Assembly (NCBI GenBank): GCA_963693365.1
Contig: CAVNZM010000005.1
Coordinates: forward strand, 11,718,001 to 11,782,000
Direction: 5' to 3'
DNA length: 64,000 nucleotides
Source of the DNA: Amoebidium appalachense
Taxonomy: Eukaryota > Ichthyosporea
Both the position numbers and the translations under genes were made by a program. The notes below the pieces were generated by a model, which was not told the DNA's origin, searched no databases, and saw only the letters and a list, made by a program, of their open reading frames with translations. This document shows, in pieces, positions 1-24,610 of this stretch. Positions within the stretch are counted from its first letter, which is position 1; every line of letters starts with the position of its first letter.

Positions 1-2055
<2,055 letters not shown>

Positions 2056-2059
2056 GGGG

Positions 2060-3026
2060 GGCACATTAACGCTTGTGATGTTTCCTCGAGTATTACAAAT
2101 ATTAAAGCACACATGTCAACAACAAGTGACCACGGCACTTAGAGAAAGACCTATAGGTTAAGACGAAACAAAAATACCACGAGATTTCAAATAACACAAT
2201 GGTCATCCTGACAGCATGGAGCGTACTAGTACTATGGTTGGTTGGTCAATGCAGCTGATTACTAAGACGGCATCACTCAATCATCATTATATTTTGTGTG
2301 GCAAGGCTTAGAAGATGATGGCGCTATCTGGAGGCAAGACCAATCATTGCGCTCGGTGACATTAGTATCATGACTACCGCTGCTAGCACGGACACTGACT
2401 GAGGCCATAATCACAATACCATGATGTCACATCTCTAGTGCCTGCTGCAACACAAAAATAAAGGAAAGGCGGCGGCTTGCCTGGGGGGGGGGGGGGGGGG
2501 GAGAAGGCGTAAGGGAGGGTGCACTTACACGTTTCATACAGAGGTCCGTTGTTCGTCAGACTCCAGATCCCTACATGTTGTGGAAACTTCTTCTTGAGTA
2601 TGAGACAAATGACCCGCAACAGGGGCACTCAGCTCACTCACATGGAAAAGTGTGATATCTCTGCATGTGTGTCAAGAAACAGTGGAAGGAGTGCAAGTTC
2701 AGAAAAAGTGTCTTCGAGCTTCTATAGGCTCCCTGCGACGTCATAAGTGGAGTCCTGGTACATGTATGGTATTGTCTAGCTCCCCCCCTCCCCACACACA
2801 CACCTTTCCAGATACACACACAAACATACAATAACATGTTTCGTGCCCACATCTTCACGTTCCCTCTTTCCAGCACACACATGCAGGCAACACCCACTCC
2901 CACACCATCACCACCTTACATACGTGCCACAGATTAGTCCCTTGCCCTCCTGATACTACCAGCACCGTGACCTCAGAGATTTATGAGTTCCAATAGAGCA
3001 AATAAAAAGGGGGGAAAGGAGCCGAA

Positions 3027-3061
<35 letters not shown>

Positions 3062-3434
3062 CGAGCATATAAATTTAGGAAGCAAAGACAGCTCCTTCCC
3101 AACCAAAAAAAGGAGAAGAAGAAGAAGAAGATAAGAAGAAGAAGAAGTGAAATGAAAACGAAGAGCAAGGAAACGGAGCAGATATGCGAAAAACCAATAG
3201 AAAAGAACATAAAACAAAAGCACACATTGTAAAGGGATAGCACAACTTTCACAGACCCCAAGCCCTAGCTGGGTCGGTCGCCGTGACGGCGATGTGTGTG
3301 CGTGTGTGCGCGCGCGTGTGTATACTTGTATGTGCATGTGTTGATGTGTGCGTGTGTGCGTGTGTGTGTGTTGGGGTGGGATGGGGAGGGGGGGGGGGGG
3401 GGGGGGGGGGGGGGCTGGATGGGTAGTCACCCAC
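2060..3434. other. Region without a supported gene
   Basis: Unique sequence with G tracts at 2481-2501 and 3027-3056. Minus-strand segment 2680-2530 has an acceptor-like ATGCAG and a GTAAGT donor, but no frame stays open to the donor, except PLLRVICLILKKKFPQHVG from an unknown border; not called. Confidence 0.4.
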
Positions 3435-4196
3435 CTCCGCACCCTGGACGAGGCCGGGCTTCGACACAACTTCATCACTGCCAGGGAATCCCGCCAACAG
3501 GTCGAATCGAGGGTACCACTCGGTCACAAGACGCAGCCATGCAAAAAAGGCCAGTTTCTGTGTGAGTAGCTGAGTGTTACTAACTACCACTAGAGGTAAC
3601 ATGCACACACTAACGGTGTATTTGATAAGATTCCTTGGCTAGGCCATCGAAAGCGTTCTGGCACATAAATATATTCGTTGCATGTACCTGCTTTCATCAG
3701 TTCTAAAATGTAGCACCCAGCCCGTGGTGGCCTCGAGGCTATGTCCAATCTACACGAGACTCTTGTGATGTCAGCATCTTCAGGCTTCAGTACGGATAGC
3801 CGCTCACAGTTTTAACATATCCACATTTGTCCCCGATGCTGGAATTACATATATATATATATATACACATACATATATACATATACATATACATATACAT
3901 ACATACACACACACAGTCGCATCCTGAAATTGGACAGGCCATAGTTTCAGATCCTGATGAGAGTAAAGTCATAACTCCAGCGCCATGTAACATATTCTGA
4001 AAGAGCAGATACCAGAGCAAGAAACCCATTGTGGACGGGGGTGGGTGGGTGGGGGGGGGGGGGGGGGGGGGGGGGGGGAGGGGGGGGGGGAGGACACAAA
4101 CCTCGGGCAGTATAGAAAGCAAAAGAAATGTCGGGAACGTCATGGATGGCAGGTAGCCCTCAATCCCGGGTGTGTAGGTCAGCCCCCGGAACCTCT
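3435..4196 (-). CDS. Candidate exons of an unrecognised minus-strand gene
   Basis: Three open segments have good borders. 4196-4102: acceptor TCTGTGCAG, reads FRGLTYTPGIEGYLPSMTFP then TFLLLSILPE, donor GAG/GTTTGT, phase 0. 3996-3915: acceptor TCTTTCAG, reads NMLHGAGVMTLLSSGSETMA then CPISGCD, donor in (GT)n. 3557-3435: acceptor ACTCACACAG, reads KLAFFAWLRLVTEWYPRFDL then LAGFPGSDEVVSKPGLVQGA, donor GAG/GTGGGT. The first joins the second or the third in phase; the second then needs another exon before the third. The FPTFLLLSIL stretch is hydrophobic but too short to call a membrane helix. No family was recognised. Confidence 0.4.
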
Positions 4197-4364
4197 CTGC
4201 ACAGACAGACGTTGTGGTTAAGACACACACAGATGCCGTGCACAGCTTGCCACTGGGGAATATTGAGACACTGAATCACAACCAACAACACAAAAAGAGA
4301 AAAAGTGTGTACGGACAGAAAGAGCAGGAAATAGGATACGGGTGGGCGGTTGGGCCTCGTGTGT

Positions 4365-4395
<31 letters not shown>

Positions 4396-4416
4396 GGGGG
4401 GGGGAAGGAGGAGGGG

Positions 4417-4552
4417 GGGAGGGGGGGAAGAGCAGAATACAGAGCACGGTAAGAAGTGATGCAAACATGGTTCAGGACACATGCAAAAGAAAACATTCAA
4501 GTATGCAACATCAGCAACGGGGGCAGTATGCAACATAAGCAGAGTCCATCCT
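4417..4552 (-). repeat. Dispersed C-bounded repeat, copy (type A)
   Basis: On the minus strand it starts CCTGAGGATGGACTCTGCTT, passes TGATGTTGCATACTTGAATG and TTTGCATGTGTCC, and ends in a C tract (G on plus, 4379-4404). Confidence 0.85.
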
Positions 4553-4566
4553 CAGGAGAAGGAGGG

Positions 4567-4603
<37 letters not shown>

Positions 4604-5312
4604 AGGGGTAGGTCATGAACCGGGGTTGTGGTTGTAGTCGTGGTTGTGGTGGTGGTGATGTTAGTTTTTTTTTTTGGTGGGGGGGAGGGGGGGGCACATG
4701 CCGTAGCCAGGTTGCGTAGTTACGATAACATCTGTCGGAAGATGATATCTTTCGAGGGTTACCGTAAGTCCATCACGGTTGCTACTCTGCAACCAAATAC
4801 ATAGGCAGTCAGACGCATGCAGAGACATATATATCTACAGATAGGCATATCAGCAGGTTAACAGAATCAGTTGTAGTGCATAGAAGAGTTGGGCATATCA
4901 GCAGATAGATACATCAGTCGCAGAGCGTAGACATTCAGATATTTGTGCTGGTAGGTATATCAAAATCTGAAATGTTACACTCTATTCAAAAAAAAATTAG
5001 CACAACAGCACCTGGTGTCTAAAAGATGGACACGGAGAATGGCAAGGGGAGGGGGGGGGGGGGGGGGGGGAAGGGTTGTGTGGAGAAATCAAAAGAGCGC
5101 CCAACAGTAACCTTATCCAATGGGAGGGATTTAAGCATTGGGTTTGTGTTTTTTTTAGTCAACCAGCGTTCACACAAGGGTCAAGGAGTTCCGTTAGAGA
5201 GTGGGATGCTGGGAAAGCACAGGGAAGTGGGGTTGGAAAGCCCTTTCTTTGAGTCGCTAGTGTGTGCTTGCCCCTCTCTCCCAGTGTGTGTGTGTGTGTT
5301 GCCTCCATAAAC

Positions 5313-5367
5313 CGTCCAATTAAATCCTCCTGAATCTGTAGTATAATGTGAAGTGCATCCTCAACAA
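5313..5367 (-). CDS. Weak candidate exon, unrecognised minus-strand gene
   Basis: Frame VEDALHIILQIQEDLIG lies between an AG at 5368-5369 and a possible GTTTAT donor at 5312. The composition is helix-like and not repeat-derived. The acceptor is preceded by TTAAGTTAG rather than a pyrimidine tract, but the (C)n/(A)n tract on the plus strand upstream means G/T-rich sense sequence, so this is weak. Another acceptor (CTACAG) inside the frame is possible. Confidence 0.25.
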
Positions 5368-5382
5368 CTAACTTAACCCCCC

Positions 5383-5450
<68 letters not shown>

Positions 5451-5997
5451 AAAAAAAAAAAAAAACCATCATCCCCACCCTCCACCTCCCCTATTATATT
5501 CATTTTTTTTTGGGGGGGGGGGGCAAATATTTACCATTACAGCAGCAGCAGCCTTGGCACACGACAACACACAACGAGAGGTACGACACGGTCTTTGCCC
5601 TAAGCTGGGGCGCCAAGTAGAATACCAGCGCTGGGCTGCGAGGGCAAACCGGACAAGGTTACTTTGCTGTATGCCACTGAAACCCTATGCAATCCCGGCA
5701 CTATCCTATGCCACCCCATAATCCTATCATGCCCTACCATTATCTAACCATGTAAAGGCACCATCCTATGCTACCCTAATCCTATCATACCCTGAGCTCA
5801 ACAAAACCGGGGGAAAGGGGGGGGGGGGGGGGGGGGGGTGCGCTACGCAACATAATATACGGAATCTCAGTGGGTAAACCGACTCTCGGCTGTATTAAAA
5901 ACATAAACCTTGACACCTCCCCATTTTGCAGACTGGTGCGAAAGCCGGGGTGAACCGAAGGCAATAAAAGGTAGGGAAGCACACGTGGAGGTGAGTG

Positions 5998-6453
5998 TGA
6001 GTGTGAGTGAGTGAGTGAGTGAGTGAGTGAGGAGAGAGAGAGAGAGAGTGAGAGTGAGTGAGTGAGTGAGTGAGTGAGTGAGTGAGTGAGTGAGTGAGTG
6101 AGTGAGTGAGTGAGTGAGTGAGTGAGTGAGTGAGTGAGTGAGTGAGTGAGTGAGTGAGTGAGTGAGTGAGTGAGTGAGTGAGTGAGTGAGTGAGTGAGTG
6201 AGTGAGTGAGTGAGTGAGAGTGAGTGAGTCAGTGAGTGAGTGAGTGAGTGAGTGAGTGAGTGAGTGAGTGAGTGAGTGAGTGAGAGAGAGAGTGAGTGAG
6301 AGTGAGTGAGTGAGTGAGTGAGTGAGTGAGTGAGTGAGTGAGTGAGTGAGTGAGTGAGTGAGTGAGTGAGTGTGTGAGTGAGTGAGTGAGTGAGTGAGTG
6401 AGTGAGTGAGTGAGTGAGTGAGTGAGTGTGTGTGTGAGTGAGTGAGTGAGTGA

Positions 6454-6502
<49 letters not shown>

Positions 6503-6552
6503 TGTGAGTGTGTGTGTGAGTGTGAGTGAGTGTGTGTGTGTGTGTGTGTGTT
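5998..6552. repeat. (TGAG)n tetranucleotide array passing into (TG)n
   Basis: About 450 bp of GTGA/TGAG units with occasional GAGAGA and TGTG interruptions, then (TG)n from about 6460 to 6552 and a G tract at 6603-6636. Seen directly. It lies downstream of the exon at 6736-6784 and probably within an intron. Confidence 0.95.
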
Positions 6553-6735
6553 GCGTGCAAGTGAGGAGGCATCCATATTGAAGCAGGGAAGTAAAAAAAA
6601 AAGGGGGGGGGGGGGGGGGAGGGGGGGGGGGGGGGGAAGGGAAGGGGTGCAGATTAGAAGTTTCACGGACCCACATCCCTCCCGCGGTTCCATGCTCTGG
6701 CATCACACAAAGTATTATCAGCTTGCTGTGCTCAC

Positions 6736-6784
6736 CAGCCGCAGGCTTCAGGTCTCCGGGCAAGTCGTTCCACACATCAGGATA
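6736..6784 (-). CDS. Candidate short exon, unrecognised minus-strand gene
   Basis: After CCCCCATTCCAG the frame YPDVWNDLPGDLKPAA is open and ends at GCTG/GTGAGC (phase 1). It starts in phase 0, matching the phase-0 end of the exon finishing at 7317. The frame could instead run further (GEHSKLIILCVMPEHGTAGG), so the 3' border is uncertain. A large TGAG tetranucleotide array lies immediately downstream in the presumed intron. Confidence 0.4.
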
Positions 6785-7316
6785 CTGGAATGGGGGTGGT
6801 TGGTAAGAACTTCCTTTAACATTTACCCATGTTATGGAGGGTGAGAATGGCAGGCAGGAGGGAGAGGGGGACTGATTAAGAGAAGGACCGAGGGAGGCAG
6901 GGAGGGAGAGCACCAACGAGGCAAAAGAAGAAGTAGAAGAAGAAACAAAAGGAGAGAGAAAGAGACCACCGAGACGTTTTTGGCCCTCCCCCGGTGTACG
7001 GTACTCGTGTTCTTGCTTTCACAAAGGGGTGCAAATCAAGTCTTGCGAGCTTTAACATCTAAAACGGCAACCACAAGGCAAAAACAAAACCATACACACA
7101 CTATCTTAGCATCTACATTAGCATTTCTCGGTTGGCCGTAAGCATGACGTACATTTGACGTCTGGAAATGCTGAATTCAATGATAGGGGTTGCTTACATA
7201 TGGTGCGATTATTCATCAAGAAACATGGGAATCACCACACAGGGTGCCTAAAACTGCCGTATGTACTAAGGGACCCAAATGCTGGACAACAGCCAACATA
7301 GCCATTGACCACTTAC

Positions 7317-8201
7317 ATGTTCCGCAAAGTGTCTTGAAAGGGCTCTCAGGAACTGCTCTTGCACATGCTCATCGTATACTTGAGACTGTGTGAGACCCTC
7401 CACCCGCACCACAATGTGCACTGTGTAAATGCGGTAAGTCCAGTGTCTGCACACTCCCTTCCAACCCTTGCATTCACTCTTTTCCGAACACCTCCTTTCT
7501 TGCTTCCTACCTACCCCCCCCCCCCACCCCCCCTCGCCCCCCCCACACACACACACCCACCACTTCCCCAGGAGTCTCGCCCCCTCTTTGCGTTCACTTT
7601 CCCCCGGTGTCCTGTAGACGTTTAGGTCCAAAACCAAATAGCAGGTTACGAGTCACATAGCCGAGGAACACTAGCACCACTCACCCGCTTCGAACTACAA
7701 AAAAAAAAAAAAAAAAAGATGATTGAAAAACCTGAGAGTCAAATCACGTGACTAGAAAAGATGCGAACACCACAACGCTTAGGTGCAAAGCCACACAAAA
7801 AAAGTATGCATAATAACAGAACCCATCCTCGGGGGGGGGGGGGGAGGGGGGGGGGGGCTTACCAAGTGTGCTCAGTGAATCATTGACGACCCGTTTGCTA
7901 GCCTCGAGGTGTTCATCAGTACTGTTCAGGTAACCAAATGTACAGCGGAAATCATCCTGTGCCTTTTCTGTAGAAGGCATGTGACATCAGTATGTGATAC
8001 GTATGTATATCAGAAATAATGAAATGCCGTACTTGCTTTGCTCGCAATGTTATCGACTCCATATATAGTAGTTTAATCTCGAACTCTCAGATATCCATTC
8101 CTAAAGCCCGGCTGGGTCTAAAAGCAATCCATCTACACCAAAATGTCGACAAACTTATTATACCCGTCAGATACACCTACATACCGCCTGTCGTTAGACT
8201 C
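7317..8201 (-). CDS. Three phase-matched exons of an unrecognised minus-strand gene
   Basis: Exons: 8201-8177 (ESNDRRYV; donor TAG/GTGTAT), 7967-7863 (acceptor CTACAG, donor TTG/GTAAGC), 7420-7317 (acceptor TTACACAG, donor CAT/GTAAGT). The joined frame reads EKAQDDFRCTFGYLNSTDEH, LEASKRVVNDSLSTL, VHIVVRVEGLTQSQVYDEHV and QEQFLRALSRHFAEH; total 234 nt, ending in phase 0. The last two exons have strong splice sites and are the best supported part. The first small exon is weaker because the frame also stays open toward SDGYNKFVDIL. No family was recognised. The intron between the last two holds a C tract right after the donor and a fragment of the dispersed repeat in sense orientation (7763-7832). 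Confidence 0.5.
7763..7832 (-). repeat. Dispersed C-bounded repeat, partial copy (type B)
   Basis: Minus strand: CGAGGATGGGTTCTGTTATT then ATGCATACTTTTTTTG; C tract on its 5' side. It lies in the intron between exons ending 7863 and starting 7420. Confidence 0.7.
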
Positions 8202-8933
8202 CTGAAGAAACGTGGTGCTTTGAGCCGCACATGAAACTGCAAGACCTCTTCTAACTACAACTAAGGGCAGTATATCTCTGATACATATCATCCGTACATG
8301 TCGAGGGAATATCACAGGTGATGAAAATAGGCAACGAAAAGAAGCACTCCAACGTGCCATGGTCTTGACACGCCGATACTTACGACAACAGGGAGAACCA
8401 GTCAACTGTGTGACGATGTTGTAATTGGGGTTAGCGAGCACATAAAGCCTTTAAGCCATATCTAGCACCAAACTTAATCCCCAAAAGGGCTGGGGGTACA
8501 GATTGAGCACATTAGAATGGTTAGTATGTGGCCGTGCTGGAAAACACAGTAAGCCATATTCACACACGAGGAGCAGGGCTTCCATGTGTTTGCCAAAAAC
8601 TTAAAAAGTGTAAACTAACATAGATTAAGATGGTCTATGTACATAATGAAGCCCATAAAAAGTCTTCCAACCACCTAAGACAACCCTTATACATAAGCCT
8701 TGCGTACTGGGCCAGACCAGAGGAAAACCGGCGTGGAGAGGCAACCATCTATGCTGCAAGTGCGCGACACTTCTTACACATACCGATTTGCGGACACTTG
8801 GCCCAGAAAAAATTTGGATACAAATCCTCGAGGTCTTCCCTTGACTCCGGCCATTGTCCAGCCCAAGAATAAGGCAAACCATCCGCCCCCTTCGTGTAGC
8901 TCGCTGCACCAGGTCTGGGCGTTGAGGATACAC

Positions 8934-9076
8934 CTGCATGGCGCAACCGCAAGCTGATTAATAATTTCATGCTTCTTGCCATGGTTATAGTCTGAATTTT
9001 CACGGCCGTTCGCAACATTTCTGTTCGACTCACACATTATCCCTTCACCTTCGAACTTGTCCAGATCCCACTTCCT
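8934..9076 (-). CDS. Candidate single exon, unrecognised minus-strand gene
   Basis: The open segment starts after ATTGTTCAG and ends at GCAG/GTGTAT. In one frame it reads RKWDLDKFEGEGIMCESNRN, then VANGRENSDYNHGKKHEIIN and QLAVAPC, about 47 residues, ending in phase 2. The frame stays open beyond both borders (8774-9163), so they are guesses. The composition is protein-like and free of simple repeats. No domain was recognised. It lies between the exons at 9597-10252 and 7317-8201 on the same strand and could join them. Confidence 0.3.
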
Positions 9077-9324
9077 CTGAACAATTACGCCTTGCACGCA
9101 CCTTACCAATCTCAGATCCACCCAAGCACCTATACTATGTAAAATGCACATGCCACACAACACACCATGAAAAATAGAATGAAAACCGAGAAATGAAAAG
9201 GGCCATTACTATTTAAAAAATATATGCCATTAGTGCATACATCCGCACATCAGACCTCAAAATTCAACACCGTCGGCGCCCGGCTGACCGGGGGGGGGGG
9301 GAGGGGGAGGGGGGGATGGGGTTG

Positions 9325-9520
9325 AATGGGCCATAAAGTATGAAGTACACATCCACAATAAAACAACACAATGCAGAGTGCAAACCACACACAGAGTATG
9401 AATAATAAGCCGAGCCCATCCTCAGGAGGGGGGTTGGGCAACGCAACACAGTACCCGTGTCTCGAGCCATTCACCAGGTCGACGAAACCCATCTCAGATA
9501 CGGTTTCACTTGAACAAGGG
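9325..9520 (-). repeat. Dispersed C-bounded repeat, copy (type B)
   Basis: Minus strand: TTGTTCAAGTGAAACCGTAT, TCGTCGACCTGGTGAATGG, CCTGAGGATGGGCTCGGC, then CATACTCTGTGTGTGG and a C-rich 3' edge. It matches 62230-62434 and 32947-33150. Confidence 0.85.
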
Positions 9521-9596
9521 CCGGGGCAGGGGGGGAAGGGGGGGGAAGGGAGGCTACACGTTATTCAAAACTTTCAAGCACCAAGATTGCACTCAC

Positions 9597-9799
9597 ATTG
9601 GAGAGGGTATGCAGGCACATCCGGCCCATTACCTTATCATCCACAAAACCATGCCGTCTCACCATGTCCTTGATGGCCTCCACAATAGCCGCTCGCTCCT
9701 GCCCGTCCGCCTTCAATCCTGTGGCATACAAACAACAACACAGTCAACTACATGGACATGTTCATTCATAGTTGAGCATGCCCCCCTCCCCCCTCCCCC

Positions 9800-9840
<41 letters not shown>

Positions 9841-10252
9841 ATGCACACCCACCCAGACACCCAAACCAACCACATCACACACACACACGTGCGCATGCAA
9901 ACTTCATATGCACACACACAAACACCACCTCGGAGCCAACAATATCTTCAGTGAATCTCAATGCCACTACATATCTCTCTCCTGTAACCCCAAGATTCCT
10001 TACCCCTCTAAATCCACCCACCCATCCTGCCACATGGCCCACCACGTGCTAACCCATTCACCCCAATCCCGTCAAACACTGCTCCCATCAAACATCACAT
10101 CACACCCACCTGCCTGTATGCGTGCTTCGTAAAAGATTGCCAGCTGCGGAGAGGTTGTTATGATTAGACATTGCACCGTATTCTTGTATGCTGTGGTATA
10201 TTGTGGTAGCGTGATGGAGGGATAGCTCAAGAGACGAGCTAAAGGGTATTTT
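9597..10252 (-). CDS. Two phase-matched exons of an unrecognised minus-strand gene
   Basis: Exon 10252-10110 (acceptor TTTTCGCAG, donor AG/GTGGGT) and exon 9718-9597 (acceptor GCCACAG, donor AAT/GTGAGT) join in phase 1. The frame reads KYPLARLLSYPSITLPQY, later QLAIFYEARIQAGLKADGQE, then RAAIVEAIKDMVRRHGFVDD and KVMGRMCLHTLSN. The second part looks strongly helical and amphipathic and is protein-like in composition, unlike the repeat-derived frames around it. No family was recognised. Downstream of the last donor a dispersed repeat copy (9325-9520) lies in the sense orientation, as in the introns of the identified genes, supporting a minus-strand transcript. Confidence 0.5.
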
Positions 10253-10528
10253 CTGCGAAAAGACAACCTTGTGCATTACAATAATCAACCCTTTGTGATT
10301 TGCAAACCCCCCCCCCCCCTCCCCCTCCGCCCTCCCCCCCCCCCCCCCCTCCGCCCTCCCCCCCCCCCCCCCCGCGGAGGCCCAATATGTAAGCACACAC
10401 TAATCATTTTCTCCAATGATGCCACTATCCATGCAAAAAATGATCAATAGGATGACAAATCTTATCTGGTTGCATTATGCCCGATGTCCCCGCCTGATCA
10501 CTATCTTTCCAAAGAGTAGCCACGCCAG

Positions 10529-10557
10529 GTGTGTGTGTGTGTGTATGTGTGTGTGTG

Positions 10558-10632
<75 letters not shown>

Positions 10633-10672
10633 TGTGTGTTTGTGAGTGTGTTTGTGAGTGCGTGTGTGTTTA
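10529..10672. repeat. (GT)n microsatellite
   Basis: Nearly perfect (TG)n of about 140 bp with one TCG interruption, followed by variant TGTTTGTGAG units. Confidence 0.95.
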
Positions 10673-11162
10673 GCGGGTGAGGGGGGGACGGGGGCGCGGG
10701 AGGGGGGAGGGGGAGGAGAGTATACTGTTTTCTCTTTTGAGGGTCACGACCCTATCATAATACAGATTCTGCCATTCGGAGGGACACCATGTTTGCACCT
10801 CTCATCACCCATTTCTCAAAGGGCGCCAATCAGGTAGGTTAAGGTTACTCAGCAGATGGATTTTCACCAAACAAAGGGGGTGCGTCTGTAACATAACCAC
10901 ATGACCAATAGAAGCCAGGAGATCCCAAGGTTCAAAAATTTGACTCTAAAGCCCGTCTAGGTTCGGTCTAATGAAGTCCACAATCTGGGGGTTTAGAGTG
11001 AAAGGAATATTGGGACCTCCCGACCTCTATCGATCGACTGGTTCAATTGAAGCACCCCAATCATCAGCGAAAAGACATCGGGTGAGTCACCTTAACAGGT
11101 CCCGTGCATCCCACGTCTACAGCGGCCGAGTCAACACCATCTTAAAAGAAATGGGGCAGAGT

Positions 11163-11198
<36 letters not shown>

Positions 11199-11404
11199 AC
11201 CCCTCTCCCTCCCTCACTCTGCCGACCCACAATGGAAAAACACTGTGCTGATGCATGTTTGGGCTCTACAAAGTCTACAGCACCGCGTGTTCTGTTCGGT
11301 AGCAATAGTGTTTAGCACGCCGTACACTAAATTGTAAAGCAAACCTCCACACACACACACACTCACACACAAACACGCACACACGCGCGCGCGCACACAG
11401 AAAC

Positions 11405-11413
11405 AAATCCACG

Positions 11414-11488
<75 letters not shown>
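11405..11488. repeat. (CA)n microsatellite
   Basis: About 80 bp of CA, preceded by degenerate CA/CG units from 11349. Confidence 0.9.
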
Positions 11489-11491
<3 letters not shown>

Positions 11492-12116
11492 CTTCTCTCT
11501 CCCCCTTCCAAGCAACCACCCATCTTTCTCATGCAAGGGGACAGGTGATAGCTGCTGGATCACGAAAACGGCTCAGAACTCAAGCTTAAGAATTAGCCGA
11601 TAATCAAGAGATTTTTCTTCTCTTACACTTCTGCTCTACATGCTAGGCAAAGAAACTCCTCTCAGATCCACATCGAAGCCGATGTTGATGTTAAAAGAAA
11701 ATATTGTAAGTTCTCTATCATTGCTTTCTCTCATCTCAATCTCGGTCCCCCCCCCCCCCCCCCCCCCCTCCCCCACTCCCCTGAGGCTCTCTCCCTCCCC
11801 CCTCCATCCCTCTCTTCCTGTTTCCCCCTCTCCCCCCCCCCCCCCCCCCCCCCCAAGCTACCACTCTTCTTACTTCAGTCTTCGACCAAAAATCCCATTC
11901 TATGTCCTGGTGTCGCACTCTCTTAGGTTTCTTCTATTACTGCAAACAACGGAGATGTAAAATTTCCACGGTGGGTCAAAGGAATTTCTTGCCTCGGAAG
12001 AGTCGACTCTTATACAGGCTGTTGGCCAGCGAGCACTCCAGCGCCACCACTACAGCCACACACAAAAGCTTATCAGATGTTTCCGCTCCAACACATATTA
12101 ATCAACAGGTTCATGA

Positions 12117-12147
<31 letters not shown>

Positions 12148-12190
12148 TGGAAAAGGACCAAATCAGCTTTACTATGCAAAAGGCATACAC

Positions 12191-12822
12191 TTAGCAAATT
12201 GTGACATTTCGTGCAACAGAGAAAAGGAAGCCGCCAGACTTGGTTGTTAAGTGCCTTGAAATCCCTGCTCACGGAAGAGACATCAATAGGGCACGTGGTG
12301 CATATATCTGCACGTGACTTTATGTTCGAAAAGACCGGTGTTAACAAAAAGGCAGTTGTAATGCAGCGTCATAAATAGACATGTATGCATCCCCTCCCTC
12401 CCTCCCTCACTTACTTTCTCTTTTCTCGCTTTTTTCTTTCTCTCCCACACCCCCTCCCGTCAACCTCTCCAACTCCCCCTCCTCTTGTTTCCCCCACACT
12501 CTCTCCCCCTCCCCCCTCTCCCTCCCCCCTTCTCCCCCCTCCCCCCCCCCCCCACACACACACACTCTCTCTCTCCCTCTCGTCAACCCCCCCCCCTCTC
12601 CCCCCCCCATCACCACCACCACCACCACACACACAAACTACCTTCCTCCTTTTACTTCAGGCTTCACCCATAAATCCCAGCCCATGTCTGGTGTGTGCGT
12701 GCCTAGGTTTTTAGTGACCTGATGTCACTAACCATACCCCGAAGCTTCAGGTTTAGCTCACCTGCAGCTGCCATGCCTGCAAAGGCAGTTAATGGCAGCA
12801 AAATCAGACCTAGAATACCCAT
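12191..12822 (-). CDS. Candidate first two exons of an unrecognised minus-strand gene with a signal peptide
   Basis: ATG at 12822 opens MGILGLILLPLTAFAGMAAA, a typical short leader, ending at a GTGAGC donor after 12762 (phase 1). A second exon at 12307-12191 has an acceptor after GTGCAG and fits in phase. It encodes ICTTCPIDVSSVSRDF and then FLCCTKCHNLL, a paired CxxC arrangement that could be a small zinc or disulfide module. The donor is TAA/GTGTAT (phase 1). A further phase-compatible piece is 11140-11091 (GVDSAAVDVGCTGPVK), but its phase does not fit the next clear exon at 10252, so another exon is missing or this piece is wrong. I do not recognise the protein. Whether it belongs to the same gene as the exons at 3.4-10.3 kb is inferred only from strand and order. 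Confidence 0.35.
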
Positions 12823-14160
12823 CACTTCTTCCTCCTCTCTGAAACTTCGTTGTTTGAAAGAGCCTACGCTTCAAAGCCTACTAATTATTGACACAAGACA
12901 AGACCGTTACAGGAACCCATGAATCGAACTCAAACGCCAAGAACCGACTTGAAGGCGTCCAAAGCCTACAAACTTGTTTCTTATAAAGTTGTGCGCTGCA
13001 ACGAATGCCCGTTCTGGCGGAGTGTGCGCTGGCCGGCCACGTGCCGTACCGGCCATAGCCCAACGGCCCAACTCTCCGGGGCACGTGTGCTGCCCCGGCC
13101 TGCGTAGCCTGCCGGCCAAGTCGGCATCCGAGAAACAGCCCACGTTACAGCGTTATTAGCCCTCCGAAGCTACAACTCAACCGTGACAAGAGACAAGAGA
13201 GCTGCACAAGAGCCTGGGCTGACCGAGCTGGCCTCAGAATTCGAGAATGACGTCAGAGATGGATGCTCCATTAACCAATCATGTTGATTTGATGACGCAA
13301 ATGATACCGTATATGCCAATCAGCGGTTTGAATCATGTTTACGCAAATATCACGCACCCCGGCCAAGGCCTCCTACTCTCGACGTCAGAGTAGGGGAGGC
13401 CTTGATCAAGGCCCGGCCTGGAGTCCCGGAACGGAGCACCGTCTTCTAGAGCACTGTGTCCCAGAATGCCATGACGTCAGCAGATCAAATCTCTGGTTCA
13501 AAAATTTGTCAGCAGGGTTGGGCTGGGGTGGGCCAGTTTAACCGTTTTGTCCTTTGGCCAATCGTAACGGACAGTTTCTTAATCGATTATGGGGGGGTTC
13601 TTGGGGATCTGCAAGCCCAGCTAAAAACGCCCCTCCAGTCGCAAAACTCAAAATACGCGTTTTTACAAATTAAGTATCGCAAAATTACAAGCCCTAGACA
13701 CTTGTCGGGGTTCGATATTGCTCATGAGAAGCGCTGTAGATATGTTCTTGAACAGAAATATTGAAAACATTAGGTACAGTTAGATATTAGGGGGCCTTAA
13801 AGCGTTTATAATGCTATACATCTGATACGAAAGCTGTTACGACGGCACCTAACCTTATTCGTATCGGGGTCTTTCGTTAATCGTAATTACGACGCTTTTT
13901 TTCCGTAATCCCCCCCCTGTTTGTCAGTCACTTGCAGCTGGCGAGTCAGAATGAAACAACTTCACGCCCTACGTAGCCACTGTTGTAGACCTGGTACTGA
14001 GGATTTCATAGCCCTTGAAATTCAGTCTTGTAAATACAAGTGAGCAAAAATCTCATTGTTAATAAGCTATTTCAGTTTTGCTTTTGAAGCAGCTTTTAAG
14101 AAAAGTTTGAAGAGGTCCGCTCACACCAAACAAGCACCGATACATAGTTTGTAAAGAAAC
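12823..14160. promoter_or_regulatory. Divergent upstream region between DBNL and a minus-strand gene, with TGACGTCA palindromes
   Basis: This 1.3 kb is free of microsatellites and C/G tracts over 10 bases, unusual here. It contains TGACGTCA at 13248-13255 and 13472-13479 (ATF/CREB-type palindrome), an E-box CACGTG at about 13038, and a CpG-rich block at 12990-13140. Promoter role is inferred from position. No RNA gene or coding exon is recognised in it. Confidence 0.45.
13365..13403. promoter_or_regulatory. Inverted repeat in the DBNL upstream region
   Basis: AAGGCCTCCTACTCT and AGAGTAGGGGAGGCCTT are complementary arms with a two-base bulge around a CGACGTC loop. It lies about 760 bp upstream of the DBNL start in a GC-richer, repeat-poor stretch. 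Function unknown. Confidence 0.6.

Positions 14161-24610
<10,450 letters not shown>

Noticed and set aside
5867-6916. 349-residue minus-strand frame rich in THSLTHS
   Set aside because: It is the translation of the TGAG/TG array; only the short segment at 6736-6784 with splice borders is kept.
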